Source of the DNA: JALHSW01 sp963720675 | Lineage (GTDB): Bacteria > Actinomycetota > Acidimicrobiia > IMCC26256 > PALSA-555 | Assembly: GCA_963720675.1 (NCBI GenBank) | Contig: CAVRGH010000010.1 | Location: 1,674,001-1,738,000, forward strand | Length of the DNA stretch: 64,000 nucleotides | Reading direction: 5' to 3' | Notes under the pieces: model-generated | What the model saw: the letters and a program-made list of their open reading frames with translations, nothing else | Database searches by the model: none | What the model was told of the DNA's origin: nothing | Shown: in pieces, positions 45,021 through 54,287 of the stretch | How the letters are laid out: every line of letters starts with the position of its first letter | Numbering within the stretch: position 1 is the first letter of the stretch | Program-made: the position numbers and the translations under genes

Positions 45021-45832
45021 TGGAGCTCTCGGGCAAGGCCGCTCTGGTCACCGGTGGCGCGTCGGGCATCGGTCGCGCAACGGTGGAGCGCCTCTCCGCG
45101 GCGGGCATGCGCGTCTGCGTGGTCGACCTCGATGCCGAGGGAGCCGCCGAGGTCGCCGCCGAGCACGGCGGAACCTCGTTCGCTGCCGACGTCGGTGAGT
45201 CCGCAGCCGTCGATGCGGCGTTCGCTCACTGTGTCGAGGAGCTGGGCGGAGTCGACGTTGCGTTCTTGAACGCCGGAATCGCGATCGGGGTCGCCGACCT
45301 CGACGAGCTCACCGACGACGTGTACCGCAGGATCATGCGCGTCAACGTCGACGGCGTCGTCTTCGGGATGCGAGCGGCGATCCGCGCGATGCGCGCAAAC
45401 GGTGGAGCCATCGTCGCCACCGCGTCGCTCGCGGGGCTCATCCCCTTCCCGCCAGATCCGGTGTACGACCTGACCAAGCACGCGGTCGTCGGATTCGTTC
45501 GATCCGCCGCGCCAACGCTCGCGGCTCAGGGGATCACCGCGAACTGCGTGAACCCGGGGATGACCGACACGAACATCCTGAGCGACGCCGCGAAGCAGAT
45601 GTTCGCCGAGGCCGATTTCCCGCTGATGCCGGCCACGCAGATCGCTGATGCGGTCGTGCACGCGGCGACGTGCGGGGAGACGGGCCGGTGCTTCGTGTGC
45701 CAACCGGGTCGGGAGCCGATCGCGTACGGGTTCCGCGACGTCCCGGGGCCACGCACCGGATCGGCGGAAGGCCGGGTGCCGCCCGGTGTCCGCGAAGGCG
45801 GCGAAGCACTCCGCGGCTGGGCCGACACCTAG
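45020..45832 (+). CDS. SDR-family oxidoreductase
   Basis: 270 residues: TGGASGIG near 12-19, NAGIAIG, TASLAG (catalytic Ser), YDLTKHAVVG (Tyr/Lys), and ITANCVNPGMTDT. ATG at 45020 overlaps the aldehyde dehydrogenase stop. The C-terminal 35 residues extend past the usual fold end and are Gly/Arg-rich. The pair suggests successive alcohol and aldehyde oxidation. Confidence 0.93.
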   Translation: MELSGKAALVTGGASGIGRATVERLSAAGMRVCVVDLDAEGAAEVAAEHGGTSFAADVGESAAVDAAFAHCVEELGGVDVAFLNAGIAIGVADLDELTDDVYRRIMRVNVDGVVFGMRAAIRAMRANGGAIVATASLAGLIPFPPDPVYDLTKHAVVGFVRSAAPTLAAQGITANCVNPGMTDTNILSDAAKQMFAEADFPLMPATQIADAVVHAATCGETGRCFVCQPGREPIAYGFRDVPGPRTGSAEGRVPPGVREGGEALRGWADT

Positions 45833-45870
45833 CCGGTCAAGCGGGTGGTGGGAGTCCCCGATACCCTCAC

Positions 45871-46836
45871 GTGCCCGTGGATCCGTCCATCCCAGACCCT
45901 GCACCGGAGCGCGATCCCGGTCCGGAGCCGTCCGGCTCGACGACGGGCTGGGTCGCGGCCGACGCGCCCGCAGACGTCGGCCTCGTCGGCCTGCGGGCCC
46001 ATCTCGACCGCACCCTGGCGATGCTCGGGCTCCGTTCGCTGACCGTCGTCGTCGACGATCCCGACCTCGGGCGTCAGGCCTTCCGCGCCGGCGCAGGCAC
46101 GTTCGACGCGGGCGTCGTCGCGGCCGGTCCGGGCGTCGCCTCCGACCCGGCGCTCCCCACCGATCGGGTCGACGCGGATCTCCTCGTCGCACTCTGCTCG
46201 GCGAGCCTCCGTGTCGACGTGCTGCGCGGGACGAGCGGCGACACGACCGAGCTCGCACTACGTCGCCTGCCCGGCGTCTCCGCCGTCGCCCTCGAACGCG
46301 ACGGCGACGTGACCATGTGCCGCGTCCTCGCGTCGGCCGACGCACCCGACGACCTCGCCCATCGGGCCGCCACCATGCTCGCGGCCGAGCCGCGGCTGGT
46401 CGTGGAGCTCGTCCGGGAGTCTGCCGCGGTTCCGGCTGCATTCGTCCCCGCGGGCGCGGGCGGCACTGGTGCCGGCCGGTCCCCCGGTCGGTCCATCGGG
46501 CCGGAGCTGCTGAGCGTCCGCAGCGTTCCCGAGGACGGTGAGATCGAGGTGCACCTCGCGGTCGGTCCGGTCCGTTCCATCGGTCGCGCACCGCTCGCCC
46601 ATGGGCTCGCGGGATCTGCCGAAGCGGTCCTGGCCGGGGTCGCGGAGGTCGACCCGAGCTCGCGCTGGGTCCCGTCCTGGATCCGCACCGTCGAGACGAC
46701 TGCCGGAGGCACGTTCATCGTCGCGGTCGCGCTGGTCGACCCCGAGGAGGACGCCCACCGCCACGGCATCGCGCCCGGTACGTCGCCGGTCGACGCCGCG
46801 GCACGCGCGACGGTCGACGCCCTCCACGACGTCTGA
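45871..46836 (+). CDS. Conserved-looking hypothetical protein
   Basis: About 321 residues from GTG at 45871 (GTG at 45877 is equally possible; Shine-Dalgarno is distant). Acidic/Pro-rich N-terminus, then GLRAHLDRTLAMLGLRSLTVVVDDPDLGRQAFRAGAG, which faintly recalls a GAF-like sensory domain, then two alternating hydrophobic/charged stretches. Codon third positions are GC-rich as in its neighbours, so it is probably translated. I do not recognise the family and assign no function. It sits between the SDR and the convergent glycosyltransferase. Confidence 0.6.
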   Translation: MPVDPSIPDPAPERDPGPEPSGSTTGWVAADAPADVGLVGLRAHLDRTLAMLGLRSLTVVVDDPDLGRQAFRAGAGTFDAGVVAAGPGVASDPALPTDRVDADLLVALCSASLRVDVLRGTSGDTTELALRRLPGVSAVALERDGDVTMCRVLASADAPDDLAHRAATMLAAEPRLVVELVRESAAVPAAFVPAGAGGTGAGRSPGRSIGPELLSVRSVPEDGEIEVHLAVGPVRSIGRAPLAHGLAGSAEAVLAGVAEVDPSSRWVPSWIRTVETTAGGTFIVAVALVDPEEDAHRHGIAPGTSPVDAAARATVDALHDV

Positions 46837-46854
46837 TCGGGAGCTGCTGATCCG

Positions 46855-47892
46855 TCAGGGCCGCGCCGCGACCAACACGGCTTCGAGCGCGTCGACCGAG
46901 TCCTCCCACTGCATCGCCGCGACCGTCGCGGCACCACCGGCCACCAGCCGGGAGCGGAGGTCGGCGTCTTCGAGCAGCGCGACGATCGATGCGGCCATCG
47001 CGACCGTGTCGCGACGCGGCACCAGGAGTGCATTCTCCGAGTCCGCGGCAAAGTCCTCGACGCCACCACTCCGCGTGGAGACGACGGCCGCGCCGCACGC
47101 CATCGCCTCGGCCGCCGGGAGCCCCCATCCCTCGTAGTCCGACGACAGGACGAACACCGAGAGGGAGTTGTAGAACGCGCGCATGGCGTCGTCGTCGGGC
47201 GCGTCGAGGCGCTCGACCCAGGCTGGAATCGACTGGTCGGCTCGAGCTGCACCGACCGAGACCACCCGGAACGCACGGCCCGCGCGCGCGGTGCCCAACG
47301 CCCGGACCGCATCCGTCACCCGCTTGATCCCGTCGTCGCGCGCGATGAACCCGACGACGGGCTCGCGGGTCTTCGGATCGATGTCGATCCGGAACACCGC
47401 GTGATCGATCGCACACGGGATCACGGCGTCCGGGGTCCTCCCCACCGCCTCGAGCATGTCGGCGACCACCGACGACGTGGCCACCGAGACGTCGGGCAGT
47501 CGGAACGCATCGCGCATCTCGGCGCGCCTCGATGCGCCCGCGGAAGCCCAGAACTCGTAGTCGTAGACGATCTGCACCGATCGGCGGAACCGTCGTCGGT
47601 TCGCCGGGATCGCCTCGGCGGTGCGCCAGCTGGTGGCGATGCAGACCTCGGCCCGGGGGATCGACCGCATCGGCACCACCCGGGTCCGCACGCCGGGCGC
47701 GAACGTGAACCACGGGATGAAGGAGCGGACCCCCCGACGGCGGATCCCGAACCGGCGACGTCGCGAGGGCACCCAGTGGGCCACCGTCACGGAGTGCCCA
47801 CGCGCTGCGAGCCGGTTCGCGAACTCGTAGTGCACCCGGTACCCGCCGGTCGGACGCGTCGGTAGCCAGGGAAGGACGATCGCGAGCTTCAA
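46855..47892 (-). CDS. Glycosyltransferase, GT4 family
   Basis: 345 residues with a GT-B fold: KLAIVLPWLPTRPTGGYRVHYEFANRLAARGH at the N-terminus and, near residue 255-285, FVLSSDYEGWGLPAAEAMACGAAVVSTRSGG with the E-x7-E motif of GT4 retaining enzymes. ATG at 47892, 5 bases after the SDR stop on the same strand. Substrate unknown; involvement in envelope glycans is typical. Not obviously linked to the GT2 cluster at 58 kb. Confidence 0.92.
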   Translation of the reverse strand: MKLAIVLPWLPTRPTGGYRVHYEFANRLAARGHSVTVAHWVPSRRRRFGIRRRGVRSFIPWFTFAPGVRTRVVPMRSIPRAEVCIATSWRTAEAIPANRRRFRRSVQIVYDYEFWASAGASRRAEMRDAFRLPDVSVATSSVVADMLEAVGRTPDAVIPCAIDHAVFRIDIDPKTREPVVGFIARDDGIKRVTDAVRALGTARAGRAFRVVSVGAARADQSIPAWVERLDAPDDDAMRAFYNSLSVFVLSSDYEGWGLPAAEAMACGAAVVSTRSGGVEDFAADSENALLVPRRDTVAMAASIVALLEDADLRSRLVAGGAATVAAMQWEDSVDALEAVLVAARP

Positions 47893-47896
47893 CGCG

Positions 47897-48682
47897 TCAG
47901 TACGCGCGCTTCGTGACGATCCCCGCGATCTTGCGGCTCACCCCTGCGGGCATCGTCCCCGAGAACGCGGCAGCCACCCCGTTGATCGGACCGGGTACGC
48001 ACACGGCCCGACCACGTCCATACGCCTTCAACGCGGCGGTGACCACCTCGTCGGTCGACTGCCAGAGGAACTCGGGCATCTGCGCCTTGTTCGCGATCCC
48101 GGCCCGCTCGTGGAACTCCGTGTGCGTGAACCCGGGGGCCAGCACCATCGCCTTGACGCCCGACCCGTGCAGCTCCTCGTGGATCGCGTTCGTGAAGCTC
48201 GAGACGAAGGCCTTGGTCGCCGCGTAGGTCGCACTGTTCGGCGTCGGCTGGTAGGCGCCCACGGACGAGACGTTGATGACGCCACCATGACCGCGCGCCA
48301 CCATCTTGGTCACTGCCGCGTGGGTGAGCCGGACGAGAGCGAGCACGTTGAGGCGGATCTCCGCGGCCTCGTTGTCGACGGGCAGCTCGTGGAAGCGCCC
48401 ACTCGTCCCGAAACCGGCGTTGTTCACCAGCAGCTCGACCGGACGTGACTCGTCGTGGAGCCGGGCCTCGACCGCGGCGACGCCGGCGTCGGACTCGAGG
48501 TCGGCGACGAGGACCTCACATGCAGCCCCGTGCTCGCTGGTCGCGCGCGTCGCGACCTCCTCGAGTCGGTCCACGCGACGCGCCACGACGACGAGGTCGT
48601 GACCGCGCTGGGCGAGCAGCCGCGCGAACGACTCCCCGATCCCCGATGATGCGCCCGTCACGAGCGCAACCGGTTTCTCCAC
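47897..48682 (-). CDS. SDR-family oxidoreductase (DltE/YqjQ type)
   Basis: 261 residues: TGASSGIG near 10-17, NNAGFGTSG, NVSSVGAYQ (Ser), YAATKAFV (Tyr/Lys), and VMVLAPGFTHTEFH-like segment. These belong to the 'classical' SDRs commonly named YqjQ/DltE, often acting on lipid-like carbonyls. It likely shares a transcript with the glycosyltransferase downstream. ATG at 48682. Confidence 0.92.
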   Translation of the reverse strand: MEKPVALVTGASSGIGESFARLLAQRGHDLVVVARRVDRLEEVATRATSEHGAACEVLVADLESDAGVAAVEARLHDESRPVELLVNNAGFGTSGRFHELPVDNEAAEIRLNVLALVRLTHAAVTKMVARGHGGVINVSSVGAYQPTPNSATYAATKAFVSSFTNAIHEELHGSGVKAMVLAPGFTHTEFHERAGIANKAQMPEFLWQSTDEVVTAALKAYGRGRAVCVPGPINGVAAAFSGTMPAGVSRKIAGIVTKRAY

Positions 48683-48727
48683 GAGTACCTGCTCCTTGTC
48701 CCGGGACTGCGGCGGCTGCCGCGCTCC

Positions 48728-49816
48728 CTAGAGGCCGATCGCTGCGGCGACCTCGGTGGCTCTGGCGGCCACCGCCTCACCGACCTCCACCTGATCGATC
48801 GCCCGCTGCGGGTCCTTGAGGCCGTGGCCCGTGAGGGTGCACACCACGACGTCGTCGCCCGCGACGAGTCCGTCGGCCGACGCGCGGAGCAGCCCGGCGA
48901 CCGAAGCCGCCGACGCCGGCTCCACGAACACACCTTCGACCGACGCCAGCAGTCGATATGCCTCGAGGATGTCCTCGTCGGTGACGGCACCGATGTGGCC
49001 GCCCGATTCGTCGCGCGCGTCGATCGCCTGCTGCCACGACGCGGGGTTCCCGATCTGGATGGCGGTCGCGATCGTCTCGGGGTGGTACACCCGCTCGCCG
49101 ATCACGAGCGGTGCGGCCCCTGCGGCCTGCCAGCCGAGCATCCGGGGGCGGCGCGTGGCGCGGCCGGCATCGGCGAACTCGCGATACCCACGCCAGTACG
49201 CCGTGATGTTTCCCGCGTTCCCCACCGGGATGCAGTGCACGGTCGGCGCGTCACCGAGCACTTCGATGATCTCGAACGAGGCGGTCTTCTGCCCCTCGAT
49301 GCGCACCGGGTTCACCGAGTTCACGACCTCGACCCCGGGCTGCTCACCGAGCTCGCGCACGACATCGAGCGCGGCGTCGAACGTATCGGTGACGGGCACC
49401 ACGCGGGCCCCGTGGATCAACGCCTGTGCCAGCTTCCCGAGCGCGATCTGGCCCGCCGGGATCACAACCGCGCAGATGATGCCTGCCCTGGCCGCGTATG
49501 CCGCGGCTGAGGCCGAGGTGTTGCCCGTCGACGCGCAGATGACCGCCTTGGCGTCGGCCTCGGCGGCCTTCGACACAGCGAGCGTCATGCCCCGGTCCTT
49601 GAACGATCCGGTCGGGTTCGAACCCTCGATCTTCAGGAGGACCCGAGCGACCCCGGCGCGCGAGGCGATGCGCGGCGCCTCCACCAGCGGAGTGTTGCCC
49701 TCGAGCAGTGTGACCACGGGTGTGGCGTCACTCACGGGCAGGTGCTCGCGGTAGGCCTCGATCAGGCCGGGCCACGCGTCACCCCGCGCATACCGCGAGA
49801 CGGGCGACGGACTCAA
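48728..49816 (-). CDS. thrC: Threonine synthase
   Basis: 362 residues. PLP lysine in NPTGSFKDRGM (about residues 68-78), STGNTSASAAAYAARAG, and VGNAGNITAYW as phosphate-binding loop. Short-form actinobacterial ThrC; converts O-phosphohomoserine to threonine. The start is a TTG at 49816 overlapping the hom stop as TTGA, with GGGGAGG 4 bases upstream; coupling with hom supports it. A homoserine kinase (thrB) is not seen next to it. Confidence 0.95.
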   Translation of the reverse strand: MSPSPVSRYARGDAWPGLIEAYREHLPVSDATPVVTLLEGNTPLVEAPRIASRAGVARVLLKIEGSNPTGSFKDRGMTLAVSKAAEADAKAVICASTGNTSASAAAYAARAGIICAVVIPAGQIALGKLAQALIHGARVVPVTDTFDAALDVVRELGEQPGVEVVNSVNPVRIEGQKTASFEIIEVLGDAPTVHCIPVGNAGNITAYWRGYREFADAGRATRRPRMLGWQAAGAAPLVIGERVYHPETIATAIQIGNPASWQQAIDARDESGGHIGAVTDEDILEAYRLLASVEGVFVEPASAASVAGLLRASADGLVAGDDVVVCTLTGHGLKDPQRAIDQVEVGEAVAARATEVAAAIGL

Positions 49817-51102
49817 TCGTCCTCCCCGACGACGCGGAGCACGGAGCCAACCCGGTGCACCTGGTCGACGTCGCGGAGTGCGGCGAGCGTGGCGCGTACG
49901 TCGGCCTCCCGTGCGCGGTGCGTGATGAACACCAGGCGGGCGTCGGTGCGGATGCCCCGCTGCTCCATGGATTTGATCGACACGTCGCGCCGACCGAACT
50001 CGCCGGCGATCGCGGAGAGCACACCGGGCTGATCGGCGACCTCCATGAGCAGGTAGAAGGGCGACTCGGTCTCGTCGATGGGCGTGATCGGACGGTCGAT
50101 CAGCTCACCGATCGTGGCGCCCTTCGCCCCCGACACGAGGTTCTTCACCGCGTCGACCAGGTCGCCGAGCACCGCGGACGCCGTCGGACCACCGCCTGCA
50201 CCGCGGCCGTACAACATCAGCTCGCCGACGGCTTCACCCTCGATGAAGACCGCGTTGAACGAGTCGCGCACCGACGCGAGCGGATGCCGCTTCGGGACCA
50301 TGGCGGGGTGCACACGCACCGCGATCGCGCCTTCGCGCTCCTCGGCGACCGCCAGCAGCTTCACGACGTATCCCAGTGTCTCGGCCGAGGCGATGTCGTC
50401 AGCGGTGACTCCCCGGATCCCCTCGGTGTAGACGTCGTCGGGTTCGACGCGGGCGCCGAACGCGATGGTGGCGATGATCGCAGCCTTCGCTGCGGCGTCG
50501 TGGCCGTCGACGTCGGCGGTCGGGTCAGCCTCCGCGTACCCGAGTGCCTGCGCCTCGGCGAGCGCGTCGTCGAACGACGAGCCGGCTTCGGCCATCCGCG
50601 TGAGGATGAAGTTGGTCGTGCCGTTGACGATGCCCATCACCCGGCGGATGCGGTCGCCCGCGAGCGACTCGCGCAGCGGGCGCATGAGCGGGATCCCGCC
50701 CGCGACGCTCGCCTCGAACAGGAGGTCGACCCCGGCGTCGGCCGCCACCGCGAACAGCTCCGGCCCGTGGCGGGCGATCAGCTCCTTGTTCGCGGTGACC
50801 ACGGGCTTCCCGGCCCGCAGCGCGTCGGTGATCAGCGTTCGGGCGGGCTCGACGCCCCCCATCACCTCGACCACGACATCCACCTGCGGATCCTCGACCA
50901 CGGCAACGGCGTCGGTGGTGAACGCGTCGGGCGGCAGCTTCACGTCCCGCTCACGACCGAGGTCGCGCACGACCACTCGGGTGATGGCGATCCCGACGCC
51001 GGCCCGCGCCGAGATCACGTCCGCGTGCTCGTCGACCAGGCGCACGAGTGCCGCGCCGACGTTGCCGCACCCGAGGAGTCCGACGCGTACCCGATCAGCC
51101 AT
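49813..51102 (-). CDS. hom: Homoserine dehydrogenase
   Basis: 429 residues. Rossmann VGLLGCGNVGAALV; VTANKELIARHG; GIVNGTTNFIL and the substrate motif YAEADPTADVDGHDAAAKA; C-terminal ACT domain FYLLMEVADQPGVLSAIAGEF for threonine feedback. Reduces aspartate semialdehyde to homoserine. ATG at 51102. It precedes thrC with a 4-base overlap and follows lysA after a 138-base gap that holds repeats and a strong hairpin. Confidence 0.96.
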   Translation of the reverse strand: MADRVRVGLLGCGNVGAALVRLVDEHADVISARAGVGIAITRVVVRDLGRERDVKLPPDAFTTDAVAVVEDPQVDVVVEVMGGVEPARTLITDALRAGKPVVTANKELIARHGPELFAVAADAGVDLLFEASVAGGIPLMRPLRESLAGDRIRRVMGIVNGTTNFILTRMAEAGSSFDDALAEAQALGYAEADPTADVDGHDAAAKAAIIATIAFGARVEPDDVYTEGIRGVTADDIASAETLGYVVKLLAVAEEREGAIAVRVHPAMVPKRHPLASVRDSFNAVFIEGEAVGELMLYGRGAGGGPTASAVLGDLVDAVKNLVSGAKGATIGELIDRPITPIDETESPFYLLMEVADQPGVLSAIAGEFGRRDVSIKSMEQRGIRTDARLVFITHRAREADVRATLAALRDVDQVHRVGSVLRVVGEDD

Positions 51103-51136
51103 CTCGACCAGTCTCCCACGCGACCCGGGCGGGAGG

Positions 51137-51162
51137 CCCGCTCGAATCGCCCGCTCGAGTCG
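51137..51162. repeat. Tandem 13-base direct repeat in the lysA-hom gap
   Basis: CCCGCTCGAATCG (51137-51149) is followed directly by CCCGCTCGAGTCG (51150-51162), one mismatch. The second copy is followed by GG, giving a near-palindrome around CTCGAG. Could be part of a leader structure upstream of hom; no function shown. Confidence 0.5.
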
Positions 51163-51194
51163 GGCAGGAACCCCGCGTTCAGGGATCTGCTTCT

Positions 51195-51217
51195 CTCACC
51201 CGGGATGCCCGGGTGAG
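51195..51217. terminator. Perfect 10-bp hairpin between lysA and hom
   Basis: CTCACCCGGG (51195-51204), loop ATG, CCCGGGTGAG (51208-51217). No T-run on either side. Located 24 bases after the lysA stop (transcription runs leftward) and 93 bases before hom: a terminator, processing site or attenuator separating argS-lysA from hom-thrC. Confidence 0.6.
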
Positions 51218-51240
51218 CGGCGCACCCAGGGTCGGGGGGG

Positions 51241-52530
51241 TCAGTCGACGTCGAGGCGGGTGAGGTCCTCGTTCGTCTCGCGACGGACGACCAGGCGGGC
51301 GTCGCCCTCCCGGACGAACACCACCGCAGGGCGGGTCACCTTGTTGTAGTTCGACGCCATGGAGTAGCCGTAGGCCCCGGTCGTGGGCGTCGCGAGCAGG
51401 TCGCCGACACCGACGCCCTCCGGGAGGCATGCGTCGGCCACGAGCACGTCGCCCTGCTCGCAGTGCTTGCCGACCACCGCGCAGTGGAGGGGACGCGCCT
51501 CGTCGAGCCGCTCGGGGAGATAGGCCTCGTAGCCGGCGCCGTAGAGCACGGGACGCGGGTTGTCGCTCATGCCGCCGTCGACGGCCAGGTACGTGCCGAT
51601 CCCGGGGATCTGCTTCACGGTGCCGACCCGGTAGAGCGTGATCGCGCACGGGGCCACGATCGAGCGGCCCGGCTCGACCATGACTCGGGGCACCGGATCG
51701 AGGTCGGCGGCGGTCCACGTCTTCTCCACGGTGTCGCGCAAGTACGCGGAGTAGTCGGCGATGTCGAGGTCACGGTCGTCGGCGAGGTAGCGGGCGCTCA
51801 GCCCACCCCCGAGGTTGAGCTCCTCGATCGTCACGTCGTGGGAGCGCCGTAGCTCGACCGCGAGCCCGGCGAGCCGCTCGATCGCGCGGCCGAACGCGTC
51901 GAGGCGCGAGATCTGGGATCCGATGTGACAGTGCAACCCCGACAGGTGCAGCACATCGCTCTCGACGACACGCCGCACCACGCCGAGCGCCACCCCGTCG
52001 GTGAGCGTGAAGCCGAACTTCGACGCCTCGGTCCCGGTCTCGATGTACTCGTGGGTGTGGGCCTCGACCCCCGGCGTGACCCGCACCAGCACCGGCTGGC
52101 GCACTCCCCGATCCCGGGCCAGGACTTCGAGGCGGTCGAGCTCGTCGAGCGAGTCGACGACGATGCGACCGACGCCGGCGTCGAGCGCCGCGGCGAGCTC
52201 GGCCTCCGACTTGTTGTTCCCGTGGAGGACGATGCGCTCGCCGAGGATCCCGGCATGGAGTGCCACGTGCAGCTCGCCCCCGGTCGCGCAGTCGAGGTGC
52301 AGACCCTCCTCGACCACGATCCGCGCCATTGCGGTGCAGAGGAACGCCTTGCCGGCATAGGCCACGGCGTCCGGCCCGAACCCGGCGACGTACTCCCTGC
52401 ACCGTCGTCGGATCTCGTCTTCGTCGTAGACGAACGTCGGGGTCCCGAACGCCTCCGCGATCGCGACGGCGTCGAGCGCGAGCAGCCCGGGGGAGAGCAG
52501 TGACCGGTCGAGGGGCGCCTCGCTGATCAC
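51241..52530 (-). CDS. lysA: Diaminopimelate decarboxylase
   Basis: 429 residues. PLP lysine in VAYAGKAFLC (about 58-67), HCHIGSQI, and the second-subunit residues in DACLPEGVGVGD near the C-terminus (Cys-containing CEQGD motif upstream). Fold type III decarboxylase for meso-DAP to L-lysine. The GTG at 52530 overlaps the argS stop as GTGA; upstream in-frame sequence belongs to argS. The argS-lysA-hom-thrC order is an actinobacterial hallmark. Confidence 0.96.
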   Translation of the reverse strand: MISEAPLDRSLLSPGLLALDAVAIAEAFGTPTFVYDEDEIRRRCREYVAGFGPDAVAYAGKAFLCTAMARIVVEEGLHLDCATGGELHVALHAGILGERIVLHGNNKSEAELAAALDAGVGRIVVDSLDELDRLEVLARDRGVRQPVLVRVTPGVEAHTHEYIETGTEASKFGFTLTDGVALGVVRRVVESDVLHLSGLHCHIGSQISRLDAFGRAIERLAGLAVELRRSHDVTIEELNLGGGLSARYLADDRDLDIADYSAYLRDTVEKTWTAADLDPVPRVMVEPGRSIVAPCAITLYRVGTVKQIPGIGTYLAVDGGMSDNPRPVLYGAGYEAYLPERLDEARPLHCAVVGKHCEQGDVLVADACLPEGVGVGDLLATPTTGAYGYSMASNYNKVTRPAVVFVREGDARLVVRRETNEDLTRLDVD

Positions 52531-54182
52531 GACCGGTCCTCGGAGACCTCGCCGTCGTCGATGCGACGCATCTCGTCGGGAGCACGGACGCCGAGCACGT
52601 CGAGCGCGTTCTTCAGACCGATCCGACACGCTTCCGCGAGCCAGAGCCGCGACTGCGTGAGAGCGGCGTCGTCGGAGATGACTCGGCAGTCGCGGTAGAA
52701 GCCGTGGAAGCTCTTGGCGAAGTCGCGTACCCAGGTCGTGACGCGGTGCGGCGCGCGCATGCGAGCCGCTTCTTCCAAGACCTCGGGATACACGGCGAGC
52801 GATCGCAACAGCTCGAGCTCACGCTCGTGGGTCAACGGCGCGAGGTTCGCTTCCAGGATCGGGACGCGCGCGACTCCGGCCTCGGCTGCCCGACGCGCGA
52901 TCGAGGACACCCGTGCGTGCGCGTACTGCACGTAGTACACGGGGTTCTCCATCGACTGCGAGGTGACGACGTCGAGGTCGAACGTCTGGGCGGTGTCGAT
53001 CCCCTGCAGCAGGAACGTGAGCCGACAGACATCAGGGTCCACCTCGTCGAGGATGTCGGCCAACGCGATGATGTTGCCCGTTCGCTTCGAGACGCGGACG
53101 ACCTGGCCCTCCTTGACGAGCTTCACCAGCTGGCCGAGCACGATCTCCGGCTCGCCCGCGGGATGGCCGAGCGCCTCGATGCCGGCCTGCACGCTCTTGA
53201 CCTGCCCGTGGTGGTCCGCCCCCCAGATGTCGATGAGGTGGTTCCAACCGCGGGCGAACTTGTCCTCGTGGTACGCGAGGTCCGCACAGAGGTATGTCGT
53301 CGACCCGTCGGACTTCACCAGCACCCGGTCGCGCTGGTCGCCGAAGTCGGTCGTGCGCAGCCACGTCGCGCCGTCGGCCTCGAACGTGGCCCCACGGGTG
53401 CGGAGCTCGTCGAGGACGCGCTCCACCTCGCCGTGCTCGTGCAGCGTCCGCTCCGAGAACCAGGTGTCGAAGTGGACGCCGATGCGAGCGAGATCGTCCT
53501 CGAGCTGTTGCACGACGTCGCGGTAGCCCCACTCCCGTGCCTGGTCTTCGGTCACCTGGTCGCCGATCTCGGAGCGCATCCGCAACGCCATCTCGACGAG
53601 GTACTGACCCTGATATCCGCCGTCCTCAGGAGGCTTGCGTCCCTCGTATCGAGCGAAGAGCGACGCGCCGAACATCTCGAGCTGCGCGCCGGCGTCGTTG
53701 AGGTAGTACTCGCGGTGGACGTCGGCACCCTGCGTCGAGAGCAGGTTCGCGAGCGCGTCGCCCACCGCGACCCACCGGCCGCCACCCGCATGCAGCGGCC
53801 CGGTCGGGTTGGCCGACACGAACTCGAGGTTGACCCGCTCGCCCGCGAGCGCCTTCCCGGCGCCGTACTGCTCGCCCGACGCGACGACGAGGCGCAGCAC
53901 ATCGTGCAGCCAGGTGGGCGTCAGGAAGACGTTGAGGAACCCCGGGCCCGCGATCTCGACCCGGTCGAAGTGCGCAGGGGGATCCGCCTCGATCGCGGCG
54001 GCGATCCGCGCCGCCAGGTCCCGCGGCTTCTCCCCCTGCTGCTTCGCCAGCTGGAGCGGGAGGTTGCTCGACCAATCCCCGTGCTCGGGGCGATCGGGCA
54101 CCGTGAGCTCGATCTCGACCGCACCCGGGTCCACGTCGATGGCCGTCAGCGCCCGGCGCAGTGCGGCGATCAACGTCTGCAT
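52527..54182 (-). CDS. argS: Arginyl-tRNA synthetase
   Basis: 551 residues. N-terminal ArgRS-specific domain; class I signature SANPTGPLHAGGGRWVAVGDA (HIGH equivalent, near residue 120); KMSKS equivalent RVSKRTGN near 380; DALR anticodon domain with FHGFYRDCRV in the C-terminus. ATG at 54182 gives MQTLIAALRRAL. First gene of the argS-lysA unit; divergent from bpa across 105 bases. Housekeeping enzyme; no frame changes seen. Confidence 0.97.
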   Translation of the reverse strand: MQTLIAALRRALTAIDVDPGAVEIELTVPDRPEHGDWSSNLPLQLAKQQGEKPRDLAARIAAAIEADPPAHFDRVEIAGPGFLNVFLTPTWLHDVLRLVVASGEQYGAGKALAGERVNLEFVSANPTGPLHAGGGRWVAVGDALANLLSTQGADVHREYYLNDAGAQLEMFGASLFARYEGRKPPEDGGYQGQYLVEMALRMRSEIGDQVTEDQAREWGYRDVVQQLEDDLARIGVHFDTWFSERTLHEHGEVERVLDELRTRGATFEADGATWLRTTDFGDQRDRVLVKSDGSTTYLCADLAYHEDKFARGWNHLIDIWGADHHGQVKSVQAGIEALGHPAGEPEIVLGQLVKLVKEGQVVRVSKRTGNIIALADILDEVDPDVCRLTFLLQGIDTAQTFDLDVVTSQSMENPVYYVQYAHARVSSIARRAAEAGVARVPILEANLAPLTHERELELLRSLAVYPEVLEEAARMRAPHRVTTWVRDFAKSFHGFYRDCRVISDDAALTQSRLWLAEACRIGLKNALDVLGVRAPDEMRRIDDGEVSEDRS

Positions 54183-54287
54183 GGCCCCAACCCTAAGGGC
54201 CACCGGGTGGGCGCACCGATTCAGTTCACCGCCGGGCACCCGAGGTCCGTATCCTGGGGAGTCCCCTTCGCAGGAGAGCACTTCACG

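Noticed and set aside
54183..54287. Strong promoter upstream of bpa
   Set aside because: A TATCCT-like box is present but no convincing -35 at normal spacing, so I do not annotate it.
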